NCBI RefSeq assembly: GCF_002863005.1
Contig: NZ_PKDG01000044.1
Span: 28,618-92,617 of the forward strand
Reading direction: 5' to 3'
Length of the DNA: 64,000 bases
From: Pseudoxanthomonas sp.
GTDB lineage: Bacteria > Pseudomonadota > Gammaproteobacteria > Xanthomonadales > Xanthomonadaceae
The notes beneath the pieces are model-generated. The model had not been told where the DNA came from. It searched no databases and saw nothing but the letters and a program-made list of their open reading frames with translations. This document shows positions 41,345-51,185 of this stretch, piece by piece; the first letter of the stretch is position 1, and every line of letters starts with the position of its first letter. The position numbers were made by a program, and so were the translations under genes.

Positions 41345-42577
41345 ATGACCGAACCCCTTGCCGCCGTCGCCCCGCTGCACGGCCAGCCCCACGAGATCGT
41401 CGAACGCGACGGCGTGCACTACACCCTGCTGGGTACCGCCCACGTCTCGCGTGCCAGCGTAGACGCCGTGCGCGCGGCCGTCGCCAGCGGCGAGTACGAC
41501 AGCGTGGCCGTGGAACTGGATCCGGGCCGCCTGCAGTCGCTCACCGATCCGGATACGCTCGCCAGGCTGGACCTGGTCAAGGTGATCCGCGAAGGCAAGA
41601 CACACCTGTTCGCCGCCAACCTGGCGCTGGCCGCCTACCAGCGGCGCCTCGCCGAGCAGTTGGACGTCGAGCCCGGAGAAGAACTGAAGGCCGGCGCGCT
41701 GGATGCGCAGGCGCTCGGACTGCCGGTGCATCTGATCGACCGCGAGGTCGGACTGACCTTCAAGCGCGCCCTGCAGTCCCTGGGCTGGTGGCAGCGGACC
41801 AAGGTAGGTGCCGGCATCCTGGCCAGCATGTTCGGCGACGAGGAAGTCGGCGACGACGAAATCGAGAAGCTCAAGCAGGGCGACATGATGGAGTCCAGCT
41901 TCGGCGAATTCGCAGCGGAAAGCCCGCAGCTTTACCAGGCCATCATCGCCGAGCGCGATCAGTACATGGCGGCCGCCCTGCGCCAGGTGGCGACCAGCAA
42001 GCCGGCCGGCACCCCGTCACCCTACCGCGTGCTCGCGGTGGTCGGTGCGGGCCACCTGCCCGGCCTGACCCGGCATCTGCAGGAGGACACCGTGGATCCC
42101 GCCGAGACCCGCCGATCGCTGGAGATCGTGAAGGCCAAGTCGCGCTTCCCGTGGATGGAAGTGGTGATCGGCGTATTCCTCGTGGGCGGCTTCGCCTGGG
42201 GTTTCTGGCAGGGCGGCGTCGACGTCGGCTCCGACCTGCTGCTGCAATGGGTGCTGGCCACCGGCGTGCTGGGTGCCATCGGCTGCGCGATCGCGGGCGG
42301 TCATCCGCTGAGCATCCTCGCCGCGTTCATTTCCTCTCCCCTGACCCCGCTGCACCCGGCGCTCGCCTCGGGCACGGTCAGCGCCTTCGTGGAAGCCACG
42401 CTGCGCAAGCCGACGTACGCGGACTTCATGGCGTTGCGCGACGATGTGCAGACGATGCGCGGCTGGTGGAAGAACCGCGTGGCCCGCGTGCTGCTGAACT
42501 TCTTCCTGACCAGCCTCGGGACGGCCATCGGCGTGTGGACGGGGGGACTGCGGATGCTGGGCAAGCTGGTCGGCTGA
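41345..42577 (+). CDS. TraB-family membrane protein
   Basis: 410 residues. The N-terminal half is the TraB domain (conserved L-L-G-T-A-H-V-S near residue 30 and V-A-V-E-L-D near residue 55, with the G-A-G-H segment near residue 235), resembling the fold of EreA/ChaN/TIKI-type hydrolases. The C-terminal third has about four membrane helices (residues 265-410). Enterococcal TraB shuts down peptide pheromone; the bacterial chromosomal role is unknown. It ends just before a strong bidirectional terminator. Confidence 0.85.
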   Translation: MTEPLAAVAPLHGQPHEIVERDGVHYTLLGTAHVSRASVDAVRAAVASGEYDSVAVELDPGRLQSLTDPDTLARLDLVKVIREGKTHLFAANLALAAYQRRLAEQLDVEPGEELKAGALDAQALGLPVHLIDREVGLTFKRALQSLGWWQRTKVGAGILASMFGDEEVGDDEIEKLKQGDMMESSFGEFAAESPQLYQAIIAERDQYMAAALRQVATSKPAGTPSPYRVLAVVGAGHLPGLTRHLQEDTVDPAETRRSLEIVKAKSRFPWMEVVIGVFLVGGFAWGFWQGGVDVGSDLLLQWVLATGVLGAIGCAIAGGHPLSILAAFISSPLTPLHPALASGTVSAFVEATLRKPTYADFMALRDDVQTMRGWWKNRVARVLLNFFLTSLGTAIGVWTGGLRMLGKLVG

Positions 42578-42594
42578 TCGCAGCCTGCTCCAGA

Positions 42595-42621
42595 AAAAAG
42601 CCGGGCATTGCCCGGCTTTTT
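42595..42621. terminator. Bidirectional terminator
   Basis: A 12-bp perfect stem (42595-42606 with 42610-42621) bounded by A- and T-runs, so T-rich downstream on both strands. It separates the convergent TraB and RND genes. Confidence 0.92.
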
Positions 42622-42637
42622 CACTTCCACGCCGCCG

Positions 42638-45600
42638 TCACTCCGTGTGCAGGGCAGTGACGCTGCGGGCAGCCGCGGATGCGCCGCGTCCCTGGCGCGC
42701 CCGCGTGATCATGCGCGCCGTACCGCTGCGCATGTCATCGAGGATCGCGTAGATGGTCGGCAGGAATAGCAGGCTGACCACGGTGGAGAACGCCAGGCCA
42801 CCCGCGATGGCCCGGGCCATTGGCGCGTAGGCCGGTCCATCCCCCGCCATCTGAGTGTTCGCCATCGCGATCGGCACCATCGCCAGGATGGCCGTGCCCA
42901 TCGTCATCAGGATCGGACGCAAGCGCTCGCGACTGCCTTCCACCAGCGCATCGGTACGGGACAGGCCGCGCCGTCGCAGGTTGTTGATGTGCTCGACCAT
43001 CACGATGCCGTTGTTCACCACCACGCCCATCAGCACCAGGATGCCGATGAAGGACATGATGCCGAACGTCGTCCCGGTCAATGCGAACAGCCAGAAGACG
43101 CCGAACACCGAGAACACCACGCCGCTCATGATCGCCGCCGGGAACAGCAGCGACTCGAACACCGCCGCCATCACGATGTAGATCATGACCAGGGCGATCA
43201 GCAGGTTGAACATCATCTGCGCCATCGCCTCGTCGTCTTCCTGGAACGCGCTGCCATCGAAGGAATAGCTGTAGCCGGCCGGGAAGCTCATGCCCATCAG
43301 CGTTTCTTCCAGTGCCTTGCGCGCATCGGGCACCGTGACCTTTTCGGCCAGGTTCGCCTGCACGGTCACCGTCGTCTGCCGATTGGTGCGCTGGATCTGC
43401 GTGGCCGAGGGCAGCACGGCCACGTTCACCAGGCTCAGCAGCGGCACCGTGCGGCCATCGGGCGCGCGCACCATGAAGCCCGCAAGATCCTCCGTTCCGT
43501 AGTCCTCGGCGCCGGCGAAGCGGACCCACACGGGCACTTCCGTTTCGCCGCGACGGAACTCGCGCAGTGGCGCACCGCGCAGGGCCAGGCTGACGAAGCG
43601 CGCGACTTCCTGCGCACTGAAGCCGAACGCGGCGGCGCGCTCGCGATCCACGCGCACGGTCAGCTCGCTGTTCTGGTCCCCGACATCCACGCGCACGTCG
43701 CGCAGTTCCTTTCGCTTGGCGAGGATGGGGATCAGGTCGTTCGCGATTTCCGACAGGGTCTGCGTCGAATCGCCCACCAGCTGGAAGGACACGCTCTGTC
43801 CCGGCTGGCCTCCGCCACCCTGCCCGCCGCCTTCGCCGTTGATGCCAATGTTGGCGCGCGCCGACTTCGGCAGGTCCTTGCGAAGCTGCTCGACCAGGGG
43901 TTTGGTTTCGCTGGACTTGTCCGTGTCGAACTTCACCTGCGTGCCGCCCCAGCCCTGTTCACTGAAGTACGAATACACCTGGGTGATGTGGTACTTCTCG
44001 CGGTTGGCCTGCAGGAACTGTTCGACCTTCAGGATCTCGTCGGACATCTGCTCCTTGGTGTAGGCGCCCTTCCACTGGTAGTACAGCTCGGCTTCGCCGC
44101 CGCTGTCGCCGCCGAACATGTCGAACTTGGTGAACTTGATCGGCACAAAGCTCACGACCACGATCAGCAGGATGCCCAGCACACTCCAGCCGCGGTGCTC
44201 CAGCGTCCAGCGCAGCAGGCCTGCATAACGCTTCTGCATGCGCGGGATGATGCCGGTCTCGGTGCGCACCAGCGGCGGCGTCTTCAGCCGCGCCGAGATC
44301 ATCGGGATCAGGCTCACCGCCACCAGCCACGAGGCCAGCAACGACACCGAAATGGTGATCGCGATCTGGCCCAGGTAGATGCTCAGGAAATTGCGCTCGC
44401 CGAACAGGTTGGGGACGAACACGATGCAGTGGCATAACGTGCCCGCCGAGAGCGCGATCGCCACGTGGCGGGTGCCGACGATCGAGGCCCAGACCGGATT
44501 CTCCGGGTACTTCTCGCGCTCTTGGTAGATGCTTTCCACCACCACGACCGCGTTGTCGACCAGCATGCCGATCGCCAGCAGCAGGCCCATCATCGACAGG
44601 ATGTTGAGGGTGACGCCCGCGAAGTACATGAACCCAAGCGTCATCACGAAGCAGATCGGGATGGCCAGCGTCACCATCGACACCGACGGCCAGTGCCGCA
44701 GGAAGAACCACAGCACCACGATCGACAGCACCAGGCCGATCAGGCCGGCTTCCGCCAGCTCCAGCAGCGAGGAAGTGACGTTGTCGCCCTGGTTTTCGAT
44801 GATCTTGACCTGCACGTCGCTGAGCGATGGCTGCGAGCGGATCGCCTCCACTTCCTTCAGCGCGCTGCTGGAGACCTCCACCAGGTTGGCATTGCGCTCC
44901 TTGAAGATGTCCAGGCCCACCGCCGGCTGGCCATCAAGGCGACGACCGTAGTCCATGCGCGCCGGCTTCAGCCGCACATCGGCGATATCCCCCAGCCGCA
45001 CGTTGCCGCTGCCGACCACGAGGTCGCGCAGCTGCTGCAGGTCGGTCAGCTCGCCGACCGGCTGCACGCGCAGGCGCTGTGGCCCATCGCTGATGACGCC
45101 CGCGGAAATCGAGAAGTTGACCGCCTGCAGCCGGGTGGTCAGGTCGTTGAGGCTCAGGTTGTGCGCGGTCAACCGGTCCTGGTTGATCGCGATCTCCACC
45201 TCGTTCGGCGGCGCGCCGGATACTTCGACGCGCGCGACGCCCGGAATGCGCTCGATCCGCCGCTTGAACTCGCGCTCGATCATGTCGTACGCGCCGGTCA
45301 GGTCGGTCTTGCTGGCGAGGCGTACCCGCAGCACGGGCTGGTCGGTGGTGGAGAACTTGAAAACGAAATAACGCTGCAGGTCTTCCGGCAGGTCGTCGCG
45401 GATCGCATCCAGCCGCTCGCGCGCTTCCGACGCGGCGATGGCGACATCGCGGTCCCAGTTGGAGAACTGGATGAAGATCTGCGCGCCCTCGGCCTTGGCA
45501 TTGGACTCCATGCGCTTGATGCCGGCCATCGTCGACAGCGCTTCCTCGGCCGGACGCAGCACCGTGCGCTCGACCTCCTCCGGTGTCGAGCCGGTGTACG

Positions 45601-45748
45601 GCAGCGATACGAAGATGAAGGGCGGCGACACCTCGGGGAAGGCTTCCAGCGGCAGGCGTACCGCTGCGATCAGGCCGATCACGAACAGCGAGATGAAGAA
45701 CATCACCGCCGTGACCGGCCGCTTGATGCTGAACTCCGCGACGCTCAT
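42638..45748 (-). CDS. RND-family efflux permease, second of a tandem pair
   Basis: 1036-residue inner-membrane pump of the HAE/NolG group with the standard N-terminus, 12 predicted helices and two large periplasmic loops. The helix-4 relay reads M-L-V-D-N-A-V-V: Asp398 followed by Asn399, whereas AcrB has two aspartates. Probably works with the adjacent adaptor and a TolC-like channel encoded elsewhere. ATG 45746-45748 overlaps the stop of the first pump by 4 bp. A Gly/Gln-rich loop near residue 715 is also present. Confidence 0.92.
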   Translation of the reverse strand: MSVAEFSIKRPVTAVMFFISLFVIGLIAAVRLPLEAFPEVSPPFIFVSLPYTGSTPEEVERTVLRPAEEALSTMAGIKRMESNAKAEGAQIFIQFSNWDRDVAIAASEARERLDAIRDDLPEDLQRYFVFKFSTTDQPVLRVRLASKTDLTGAYDMIEREFKRRIERIPGVARVEVSGAPPNEVEIAINQDRLTAHNLSLNDLTTRLQAVNFSISAGVISDGPQRLRVQPVGELTDLQQLRDLVVGSGNVRLGDIADVRLKPARMDYGRRLDGQPAVGLDIFKERNANLVEVSSSALKEVEAIRSQPSLSDVQVKIIENQGDNVTSSLLELAEAGLIGLVLSIVVLWFFLRHWPSVSMVTLAIPICFVMTLGFMYFAGVTLNILSMMGLLLAIGMLVDNAVVVVESIYQEREKYPENPVWASIVGTRHVAIALSAGTLCHCIVFVPNLFGERNFLSIYLGQIAITISVSLLASWLVAVSLIPMISARLKTPPLVRTETGIIPRMQKRYAGLLRWTLEHRGWSVLGILLIVVVSFVPIKFTKFDMFGGDSGGEAELYYQWKGAYTKEQMSDEILKVEQFLQANREKYHITQVYSYFSEQGWGGTQVKFDTDKSSETKPLVEQLRKDLPKSARANIGINGEGGGQGGGGQPGQSVSFQLVGDSTQTLSEIANDLIPILAKRKELRDVRVDVGDQNSELTVRVDRERAAAFGFSAQEVARFVSLALRGAPLREFRRGETEVPVWVRFAGAEDYGTEDLAGFMVRAPDGRTVPLLSLVNVAVLPSATQIQRTNRQTTVTVQANLAEKVTVPDARKALEETLMGMSFPAGYSYSFDGSAFQEDDEAMAQMMFNLLIALVMIYIVMAAVFESLLFPAAIMSGVVFSVFGVFWLFALTGTTFGIMSFIGILVLMGVVVNNGIVMVEHINNLRRRGLSRTDALVEGSRERLRPILMTMGTAILAMVPIAMANTQMAGDGPAYAPMARAIAGGLAFSTVVSLLFLPTIYAILDDMRSGTARMITRARQGRGASAAARSVTALHTE

Positions 45749-48700
45749 GCGGGTTCGCCCTCCCCTTCGACCGGCTGCATCGCGGCCTTGCGGGTGCGGC
45801 GGCCGCGTTCGCGGTAGTACGCATCGGCACGCCGGTCCAGCAGGTCGTAGACGACCGGGATGACCAGCAGGGTCAGCAGGGTCGAGACCAGCAGGCCGCC
45901 GATCACGGTGATGGCCATGGGCGACCGCACTTCGGCACCCGGGCTGCCGAACAGCGGCGCGGTGGCCAGCGGCAGGAAGCCGAACAGCGTGCACAGCGTG
46001 GTCATGATGATCGGGCGCAGGCGCGAGCGAGCGCCTTCGATCAGCGCTTCGCGCTTGGCCACGCCGGCCTCGCGCAGCTGGTTGACCTTGTCGATCAGGA
46101 TGATGGCGTTCTTCGTCACCAGGCCGACCAGCAGGATCAGGCCGATGAACACCACCACCGACACCGGCGAGTTGGTCAGGAACAACGCAGCCACCGCCCC
46201 CACCATCGCCAGCGGAATGGTGAACAGGATGACGAACGGATGCAGCAGCGATTCGAACTGCGACGCCATCACCAGGTACACCAGGAACACCGCCAGGCCG
46301 AACGCGAACAGCAGCGAGTTGACCGATTCCGCCAGTTCTTCGCCCTGGCCGCCGATGTGCATGCCGACGCCGGCTCCCAGCGGATTCTCGGCGACCATCG
46401 TCTGCACTTCCTGCACCGCGCTGCCGAGGTCGATGTCGCGCAGGTTGGCCGACACGATGGCCACGCGCACCTGGTCGGCGCGGTGGATCTCGCTGGGGCC
46501 GGTGGTGGCCACCACGTCGGCCACCGCCGATAGGGTCACGGGGCGTGCGCTGCCGGGATTGACGATCAGCCGGCGGATGCTCTCCACCGAGGCGCGGTCG
46601 CCTTCCTGCGCACGTACCAGTACGTCGATCTTGCGATCGCGGAAGCTGTAGCGCGTGGCGACTTCACCGCGCACCTTCTTCACCACGACATCGGCGATCT
46701 GGCGCGTGGTCAGGCCCAGCGCACCCGCGCGCTCCTGGTCGAAGCGGATCTGGATCTCCGGGAAGCCCTGCTCCACCGTAGACTTGACGTCGGCGTAGTG
46801 CGGGTTGGTGCGCAGCAGGGCCGCCAGCTTCTGGCCCGCCTGCTCGATGCTGGCCAGGTCCTGGCCACGCAGTTCGACTTCCAGCGGCGTCGAGAAGCTG
46901 AAGAGCTCGGGCCGGCTGAAGTCGACCTGCGCGCCGGGGTGGTCCTTCATGGTCGCGCGCAACGCTTCGGTCTCGCGCGTTTCAATGGCTTCATTACCGC
47001 CATTGGCCATGACCACCGTCAGCTTGCCGATGTTCTCGCCGCTTTCCGTGGGATTGGCGTCGAGTCGCGTGCCGCTGCCGCTGACGCCGTACAGCGCATG
47101 GATGCCTTCATCCTTGGCATGCTTGTTCTGCAGTTCGCGAACCAGGGCGTCGGTTTTCGCCAGCGGCGTGCCGGGCGGCAACTTCACGGTCATCTCGAAC
47201 CGGTCCTGCGCCAGCTGCGGGATCAGGTCCGCACCGAGCATCGGCACCGCCGCGAGCGCGACGAGGAACGTGGCGGCGGCGAAGCCCAGCACCAGCCACG
47301 GGCGATGCAGCGACGCCGGCAGCAGGCGCATGTAACCGGCCTCGGCGCGATGGTAGGGCGCCATCGTCAGGTCGCTGGCCTTGCGCATGACCGGGCCGAC
47401 CACTGCGACGATGCCCCGCCATGCACGCACCACCAGCCAGGCGATGCCGAAGAACACATAGCGGAAGGCGGCGCCGATGCCACGACCGCTGGCGGCGACC
47501 GGCTTCTGCCAACGCGAGGCCGGCTTCCACTGCGGATGCGGTGCTTCTTCCGGGAATGCCAGCGGCGGCCGGCCCTTCAGCGAGCTCAGCATGGGGATCA
47601 GCGTCATCGACACGATCAGCGAGATGCCGATGGCGATCGCCACCGTCAACGCCTGGTCGCGGAACAACTGGCCCGCGATGCCCTGCACGAACACCAGCGG
47701 CAGGAAGACCGCGATGGTGGTGAGTGTGGACGCCACGACGGCCATGCTGACCTCGCGCGTGCCGACCATGGCGGCGTCGAGGATGCCCAGGCCGCGCTCG
47801 CGTGCCTTGGCGATGCTTTCCAGCACCACGATGGAGTCGTCCACCACCAGGCCGGTGGCCAGGGCAAGGCCGCCCAGCGACATCACGTTGAGGCTGAGGC
47901 CGAGCTCACCCATGAAGAAGAACGTGGTGACGATGGAGACCGGCAGCGAAAGGCTGATGACGAACGTGCTCCAGCCATCGCGCAGGAACAGGAAGATGAT
48001 CAGGATGGCGAGCAAGCCACCGATCACGGCATCCTTCTTGACGTCGGCGATGGCATGTTCGATGAACAGCGACTGGTCGTCGATGATCGTCAGTTCCACA
48101 TCCGGCGGAACCTGCTGCTTCAGCTGTTCCAGCTTGGCCTTCAGCGCTTCCGCGGTGGACACGGTATTGGCATCGCCTTCCTTGTAGATGGCGAGTTCGA
48201 CCGCCTCCTTGCCGGCCAGGCGGATGATCGCCTCGCGCTCCTTGAAGCCCTGGCGCACTTCGGCCACGTCCTTCAGCCGTACCGGCATGCCGCCGGCGAT
48301 GACATTGCCACCCCCGCCCGAAGCGCTCTGCACCGAGGCCGCCGCGGCCATGGCTTCCGCAGAGCCGGTGGACGCCGCGATGGCGGCCATCTGTGCCGCG
48401 GCGGACGCCGCGGCGTTGTCGCCGCCACTCTGCGTGGTCACCAGCATGTCGCGGATCTCGTTGACCGTCGCGAACTGGTTGACCGTGCGCACGAGATAGC
48501 GCTGCGAGCCTTCCTCCAGGCGTCCGCCGGAGATGTTGATGTTCTCCTGTTGCAGGCGCTGGATGACGGTGTCGATCGGCAGGCTGAGCTGGGCCAGCTT
48601 CTGCTGGTCGATATCGACCTGGATTTCGTCTTCCAGGCCGCCACCGACCTTGACCGCGGCCACGCCCGTGACCGGCTCCAGCTTCTTCTTGAGGTCGTCG

Positions 48701-49263
48701 TCGGCGTACCGGCGCAGCTCCGTCAGCAGGCGGATCGCGTCGGTATCGTTCTTCGGTTCCTGCTTGTTGGACAGCACCAGGCGCAGGATCGGCTCGGTCG
48801 ACGGATTGAAGCGCAGCAGCACCGGCGCCTTCGCTTCCAGCGGCAGCGACAGGACCTCCATCTTGTCGCGCACCTCCAGGCTGGCCTGGTCCATGTCCGT
48901 GCCCCAGGCGAACTCGAGCACCACGTCGCTCTGGCCCGTACGCGAGACCGACTTCAGCTTGCGCAGGTTCTTCACCACGCCGACGGCTTCTTCCACCGGC
49001 TCGCTGATCAACGTCTCGATTTCCGACGGCGCGGCACCCGTGTACTCCGTGCGCACGGTGAGCGTGGGATAGCTGAGGTCGGGCAGCAGGTTGACCTTCA
49101 GCGAGCCCAGCGCGATCACGCCGAACAGGAACATCGTGATCCAGAACATCGCGATGGTGACGCGACGGCGGGTGGAGAACTCGACCAGGCCTCCTCCCAT
49201 CGTCCCGTCGACGCCGGCGGCGTGGGGGCCGTGATCCCCCGGAGAGTGACCGGGCGTGCTCAT
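45745..49263 (-). CDS. RND-family efflux permease, first of a tandem pair (enlarged)
   Basis: 1172 residues, longer than the usual 1020-1060. The helix-4 motif V-V-D-D-S-I-V-V keeps both aspartates. Extra length comes from a Gly/Pro-rich N-terminal tail (residues 1-22), an Ala/Gly/Ser-rich insertion in the first periplasmic loop (about residues 278-325), and an expanded cytoplasmic linker between helices 6 and 7 (about 560-655) with its own hydrophobic patch. It overlaps the adaptor gene by 4 bp. Substrates are unknown. Confidence 0.92.
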   Translation of the reverse strand: MSTPGHSPGDHGPHAAGVDGTMGGGLVEFSTRRRVTIAMFWITMFLFGVIALGSLKVNLLPDLSYPTLTVRTEYTGAAPSEIETLISEPVEEAVGVVKNLRKLKSVSRTGQSDVVLEFAWGTDMDQASLEVRDKMEVLSLPLEAKAPVLLRFNPSTEPILRLVLSNKQEPKNDTDAIRLLTELRRYADDDLKKKLEPVTGVAAVKVGGGLEDEIQVDIDQQKLAQLSLPIDTVIQRLQQENINISGGRLEEGSQRYLVRTVNQFATVNEIRDMLVTTQSGGDNAAASAAAQMAAIAASTGSAEAMAAAASVQSASGGGGNVIAGGMPVRLKDVAEVRQGFKEREAIIRLAGKEAVELAIYKEGDANTVSTAEALKAKLEQLKQQVPPDVELTIIDDQSLFIEHAIADVKKDAVIGGLLAILIIFLFLRDGWSTFVISLSLPVSIVTTFFFMGELGLSLNVMSLGGLALATGLVVDDSIVVLESIAKARERGLGILDAAMVGTREVSMAVVASTLTTIAVFLPLVFVQGIAGQLFRDQALTVAIAIGISLIVSMTLIPMLSSLKGRPPLAFPEEAPHPQWKPASRWQKPVAASGRGIGAAFRYVFFGIAWLVVRAWRGIVAVVGPVMRKASDLTMAPYHRAEAGYMRLLPASLHRPWLVLGFAAATFLVALAAVPMLGADLIPQLAQDRFEMTVKLPPGTPLAKTDALVRELQNKHAKDEGIHALYGVSGSGTRLDANPTESGENIGKLTVVMANGGNEAIETRETEALRATMKDHPGAQVDFSRPELFSFSTPLEVELRGQDLASIEQAGQKLAALLRTNPHYADVKSTVEQGFPEIQIRFDQERAGALGLTTRQIADVVVKKVRGEVATRYSFRDRKIDVLVRAQEGDRASVESIRRLIVNPGSARPVTLSAVADVVATTGPSEIHRADQVRVAIVSANLRDIDLGSAVQEVQTMVAENPLGAGVGMHIGGQGEELAESVNSLLFAFGLAVFLVYLVMASQFESLLHPFVILFTIPLAMVGAVAALFLTNSPVSVVVFIGLILLVGLVTKNAIILIDKVNQLREAGVAKREALIEGARSRLRPIIMTTLCTLFGFLPLATAPLFGSPGAEVRSPMAITVIGGLLVSTLLTLLVIPVVYDLLDRRADAYYRERGRRTRKAAMQPVEGEGEPA
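48289..48432 (-). other. Ala/Gly/Ser-rich insertion in RND pump 1
   Basis: Codons 278-325 of the first pump encode a low-complexity stretch dominated by Ala, Gly and Ser, ending just before the conserved G-M-P-V-R-L-K-D-V-A-E-V. Ordinary homologues run straight through this point. It would sit in the porter domain of periplasmic loop 1. Confidence 0.65.
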
Positions 49264-50402
49264 TGCTTGGTTCCGGCGGTCTTGGCGGCTTCAGGCTTCG
49301 CGGCGACCTTGGCCGGCTCGGCGCCGATCACCTGCACGGAACTGCCTTCACGCAGCGCCACCTTGCCGGCAGTGACCACCTGGTCGCCGACCTTCAGGCC
49401 TTCGCGCACTTCGATCCATTCGCCGTCCACATACCCCACCTTCACCGGTACGCGCGCGGCCTTGCCGTCGCGCACGGCGAACACTGCCGGATCGCCGTCG
49501 TCGAGCAGGGCCACGCGCGGCACCACCAATGCATCGGCGCGCTGGTCGTAATCGATGCGGATGCGGCCGAACATGCCCGGCTGCAGTACGCCATCGCTGG
49601 CGAACGAACCCACCACGCGGAACGTACCGCTGCCCGAATCCACCACCGGCGCGATGCGGTCGACCGTGCCCTGGAAGACCTTGCCGGGCAGCGCGTCCAC
49701 CGACAACGCGATCGGCAGGCCGGCCTTCAACGTGGACAGCTCGCGCTCGGGCACGTTCAGCGTGGCCTCGAGGCGCGATTGGTCGACGATGCGGATGATC
49801 GGTGTGTTGATCTGCACGAAATTGCCCGTCTTGATGGACCGCGAGGCCACCACGCCCGAGATCGGCGCGGTGACGGTGGTGTACGACAGTTCGAGCGCGG
49901 CGGCGCGGTAGAACGCGCGCGCGTTCTCGAGGTCGTACTTGATCTGGTCGACGTCGTTCGCGCTGATCATCTGCTGCTCGACCAGCTGCTGCGCGCGGCG
50001 GTAGTTGTTCTCCAGCTTGCGCATCTGCGCTTCGGCCTGGGCGACCTGCAGGCGCAGGCGGTCCGGGTCCAGTCGAACCAGCGCCTGGCCGGCGCGGACC
50101 ACCTGCCCTTCCTCGACCAGCACGGCCAGTGCAACGCCGGACGTCTTGGCGACGACCTGGGACTCACCCAGCGCTTCCAGGGCTGCCGTACCGCTGTAGC
50201 TCGCCGCGACGGGACGGTGGGTGACCTTCGCGACCTCGACCGGGACGGCGTCGGGCTCCTTGGGCGCTTCGCCGTTCTTGGCCTGGGCCTCGGGAGTCGG
50301 GCCGCCCCCCTTGCAGGCGGACAGGACCAGCAGGCTGCACAGGACGGGAATCAGTGCCAGGCGCAGGTACGAACGGCCGGAATGGGGGCGGGGTCGGGAC
50401 AT
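49260..50402 (-). CDS. RND efflux periplasmic adaptor lipoprotein
   Basis: 380 residues: signal peptide with lipobox Cys30 (L-V-L-S-A-C), lipoyl half-motifs, an alpha-hairpin near residues 115-165, a beta-barrel domain and a membrane-proximal domain. It links the pump to an outer-membrane channel. ATG 50402 is preferred to an upstream start in the repeat-rich leader. The last residues are Ala/Lys-rich. It is followed by two RND pumps and no OMF gene. Confidence 0.92.
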   Translation of the reverse strand: MSRPRPHSGRSYLRLALIPVLCSLLVLSACKGGGPTPEAQAKNGEAPKEPDAVPVEVAKVTHRPVAASYSGTAALEALGESQVVAKTSGVALAVLVEEGQVVRAGQALVRLDPDRLRLQVAQAEAQMRKLENNYRRAQQLVEQQMISANDVDQIKYDLENARAFYRAAALELSYTTVTAPISGVVASRSIKTGNFVQINTPIIRIVDQSRLEATLNVPERELSTLKAGLPIALSVDALPGKVFQGTVDRIAPVVDSGSGTFRVVGSFASDGVLQPGMFGRIRIDYDQRADALVVPRVALLDDGDPAVFAVRDGKAARVPVKVGYVDGEWIEVREGLKVGDQVVTAGKVALREGSSVQVIGAEPAKVAAKPEAAKTAGTKQ

Positions 50403-50776
50403 GGAGGCGGTACCGTGGTGGTGTTGTGGTGGTGTTGTATCAAGGTATATCACCCCTGAACGACTTCCATGCGCCGAAGGTCATGGTGACTTGCGTCGGC
50501 ATTCGTGCCCGGGGCGATCGTGCTTGAGCCAGGATGCGATGGCGGGTTGCTTCGTCGGAGATGCGACATGCCGGACACCGGCGCGTCGTTGTGTCCCATC
50601 GCGTTGTCGTCGCGTGCGAAACGCCCGAGTACCGCACGCGCTCCGCGCCACGCCACGCCGGCGGGGAACACGGCGCATCTTCGCGCCTGTGCGTGACATT
50701 CTGTCGCAGGCTATACTTGCGTTCAGCCAAGCGCTGCGGTGGTACGTGGCGCGCGCAACCTGAGAGTTTCACGAGA
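50403..50776. other. Divergent intergenic region (374 bp)
   Basis: Separates the RND adaptor from the cytochrome genes. It holds a direct repeat of an 11-bp unit (GTGGTGGTGTT at 50415-50425 and 50426-50436) next to the adaptor start and a TATACT hexamer at 50712-50717 that may be a -10 box for the cytochromes, though a well-spaced -35 is not evident. No convincing coding frame or regulator palindrome is seen. Confidence 0.5.
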
Positions 50777-51178
50777 ATGATGCGACTGCTGCCGCTCGCT
50801 GCTTGCCTTGCCTTGGCCGCCCTTCCGCTGGCCGCCCTGACCGCCCAACAGGAAACGCCGGTCACTCCGCCGGTCGCCGAAGCCGCCGCGCCCGCCACGG
50901 CGCCGGTCGCTGCGCCCAAGCCGCTGGTCGGCAACGCCGACACCGGCCGCACCCTGACCTACACCTGTCAGGGCTGCCACGGCATCGTCGGCTACAAGAA
51001 CGCCTACCCGAGCTTCAAGGTGCCGAAGATCGGTGGCCAGTCGGCGGAGTATCTGTCCAATGCGCTGACCGAATACCGTATCGGCAACCGCAAGCACCCC
51101 ACGATGCAGGCCCAGGCGCAGAGCTTCTCCGACCAGGACATCGCCGACATCGCCGCTTTCCTTTCCACCGTCAAGTAA
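50777..51178 (+). CDS. Exported c-type cytochrome (class I)
   Basis: 133 residues with a signal peptide (residues 1-23), a Pro/Ala-rich linker to about residue 48, then one haem-binding C-x-x-C-H (Cys64, Cys67, His68) and a likely distal Met in the P-T-M segment. Periplasmic electron carrier; partner enzyme unknown. The first of two ATGs is used. It is followed after 7 bp by a second cytochrome gene. Confidence 0.88.
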   Translation: MMRLLPLAACLALAALPLAALTAQQETPVTPPVAEAAAPATAPVAAPKPLVGNADTGRTLTYTCQGCHGIVGYKNAYPSFKVPKIGGQSAEYLSNALTEYRIGNRKHPTMQAQAQSFSDQDIADIAAFLSTVK

Positions 51179-51185
51179 TCCCACC

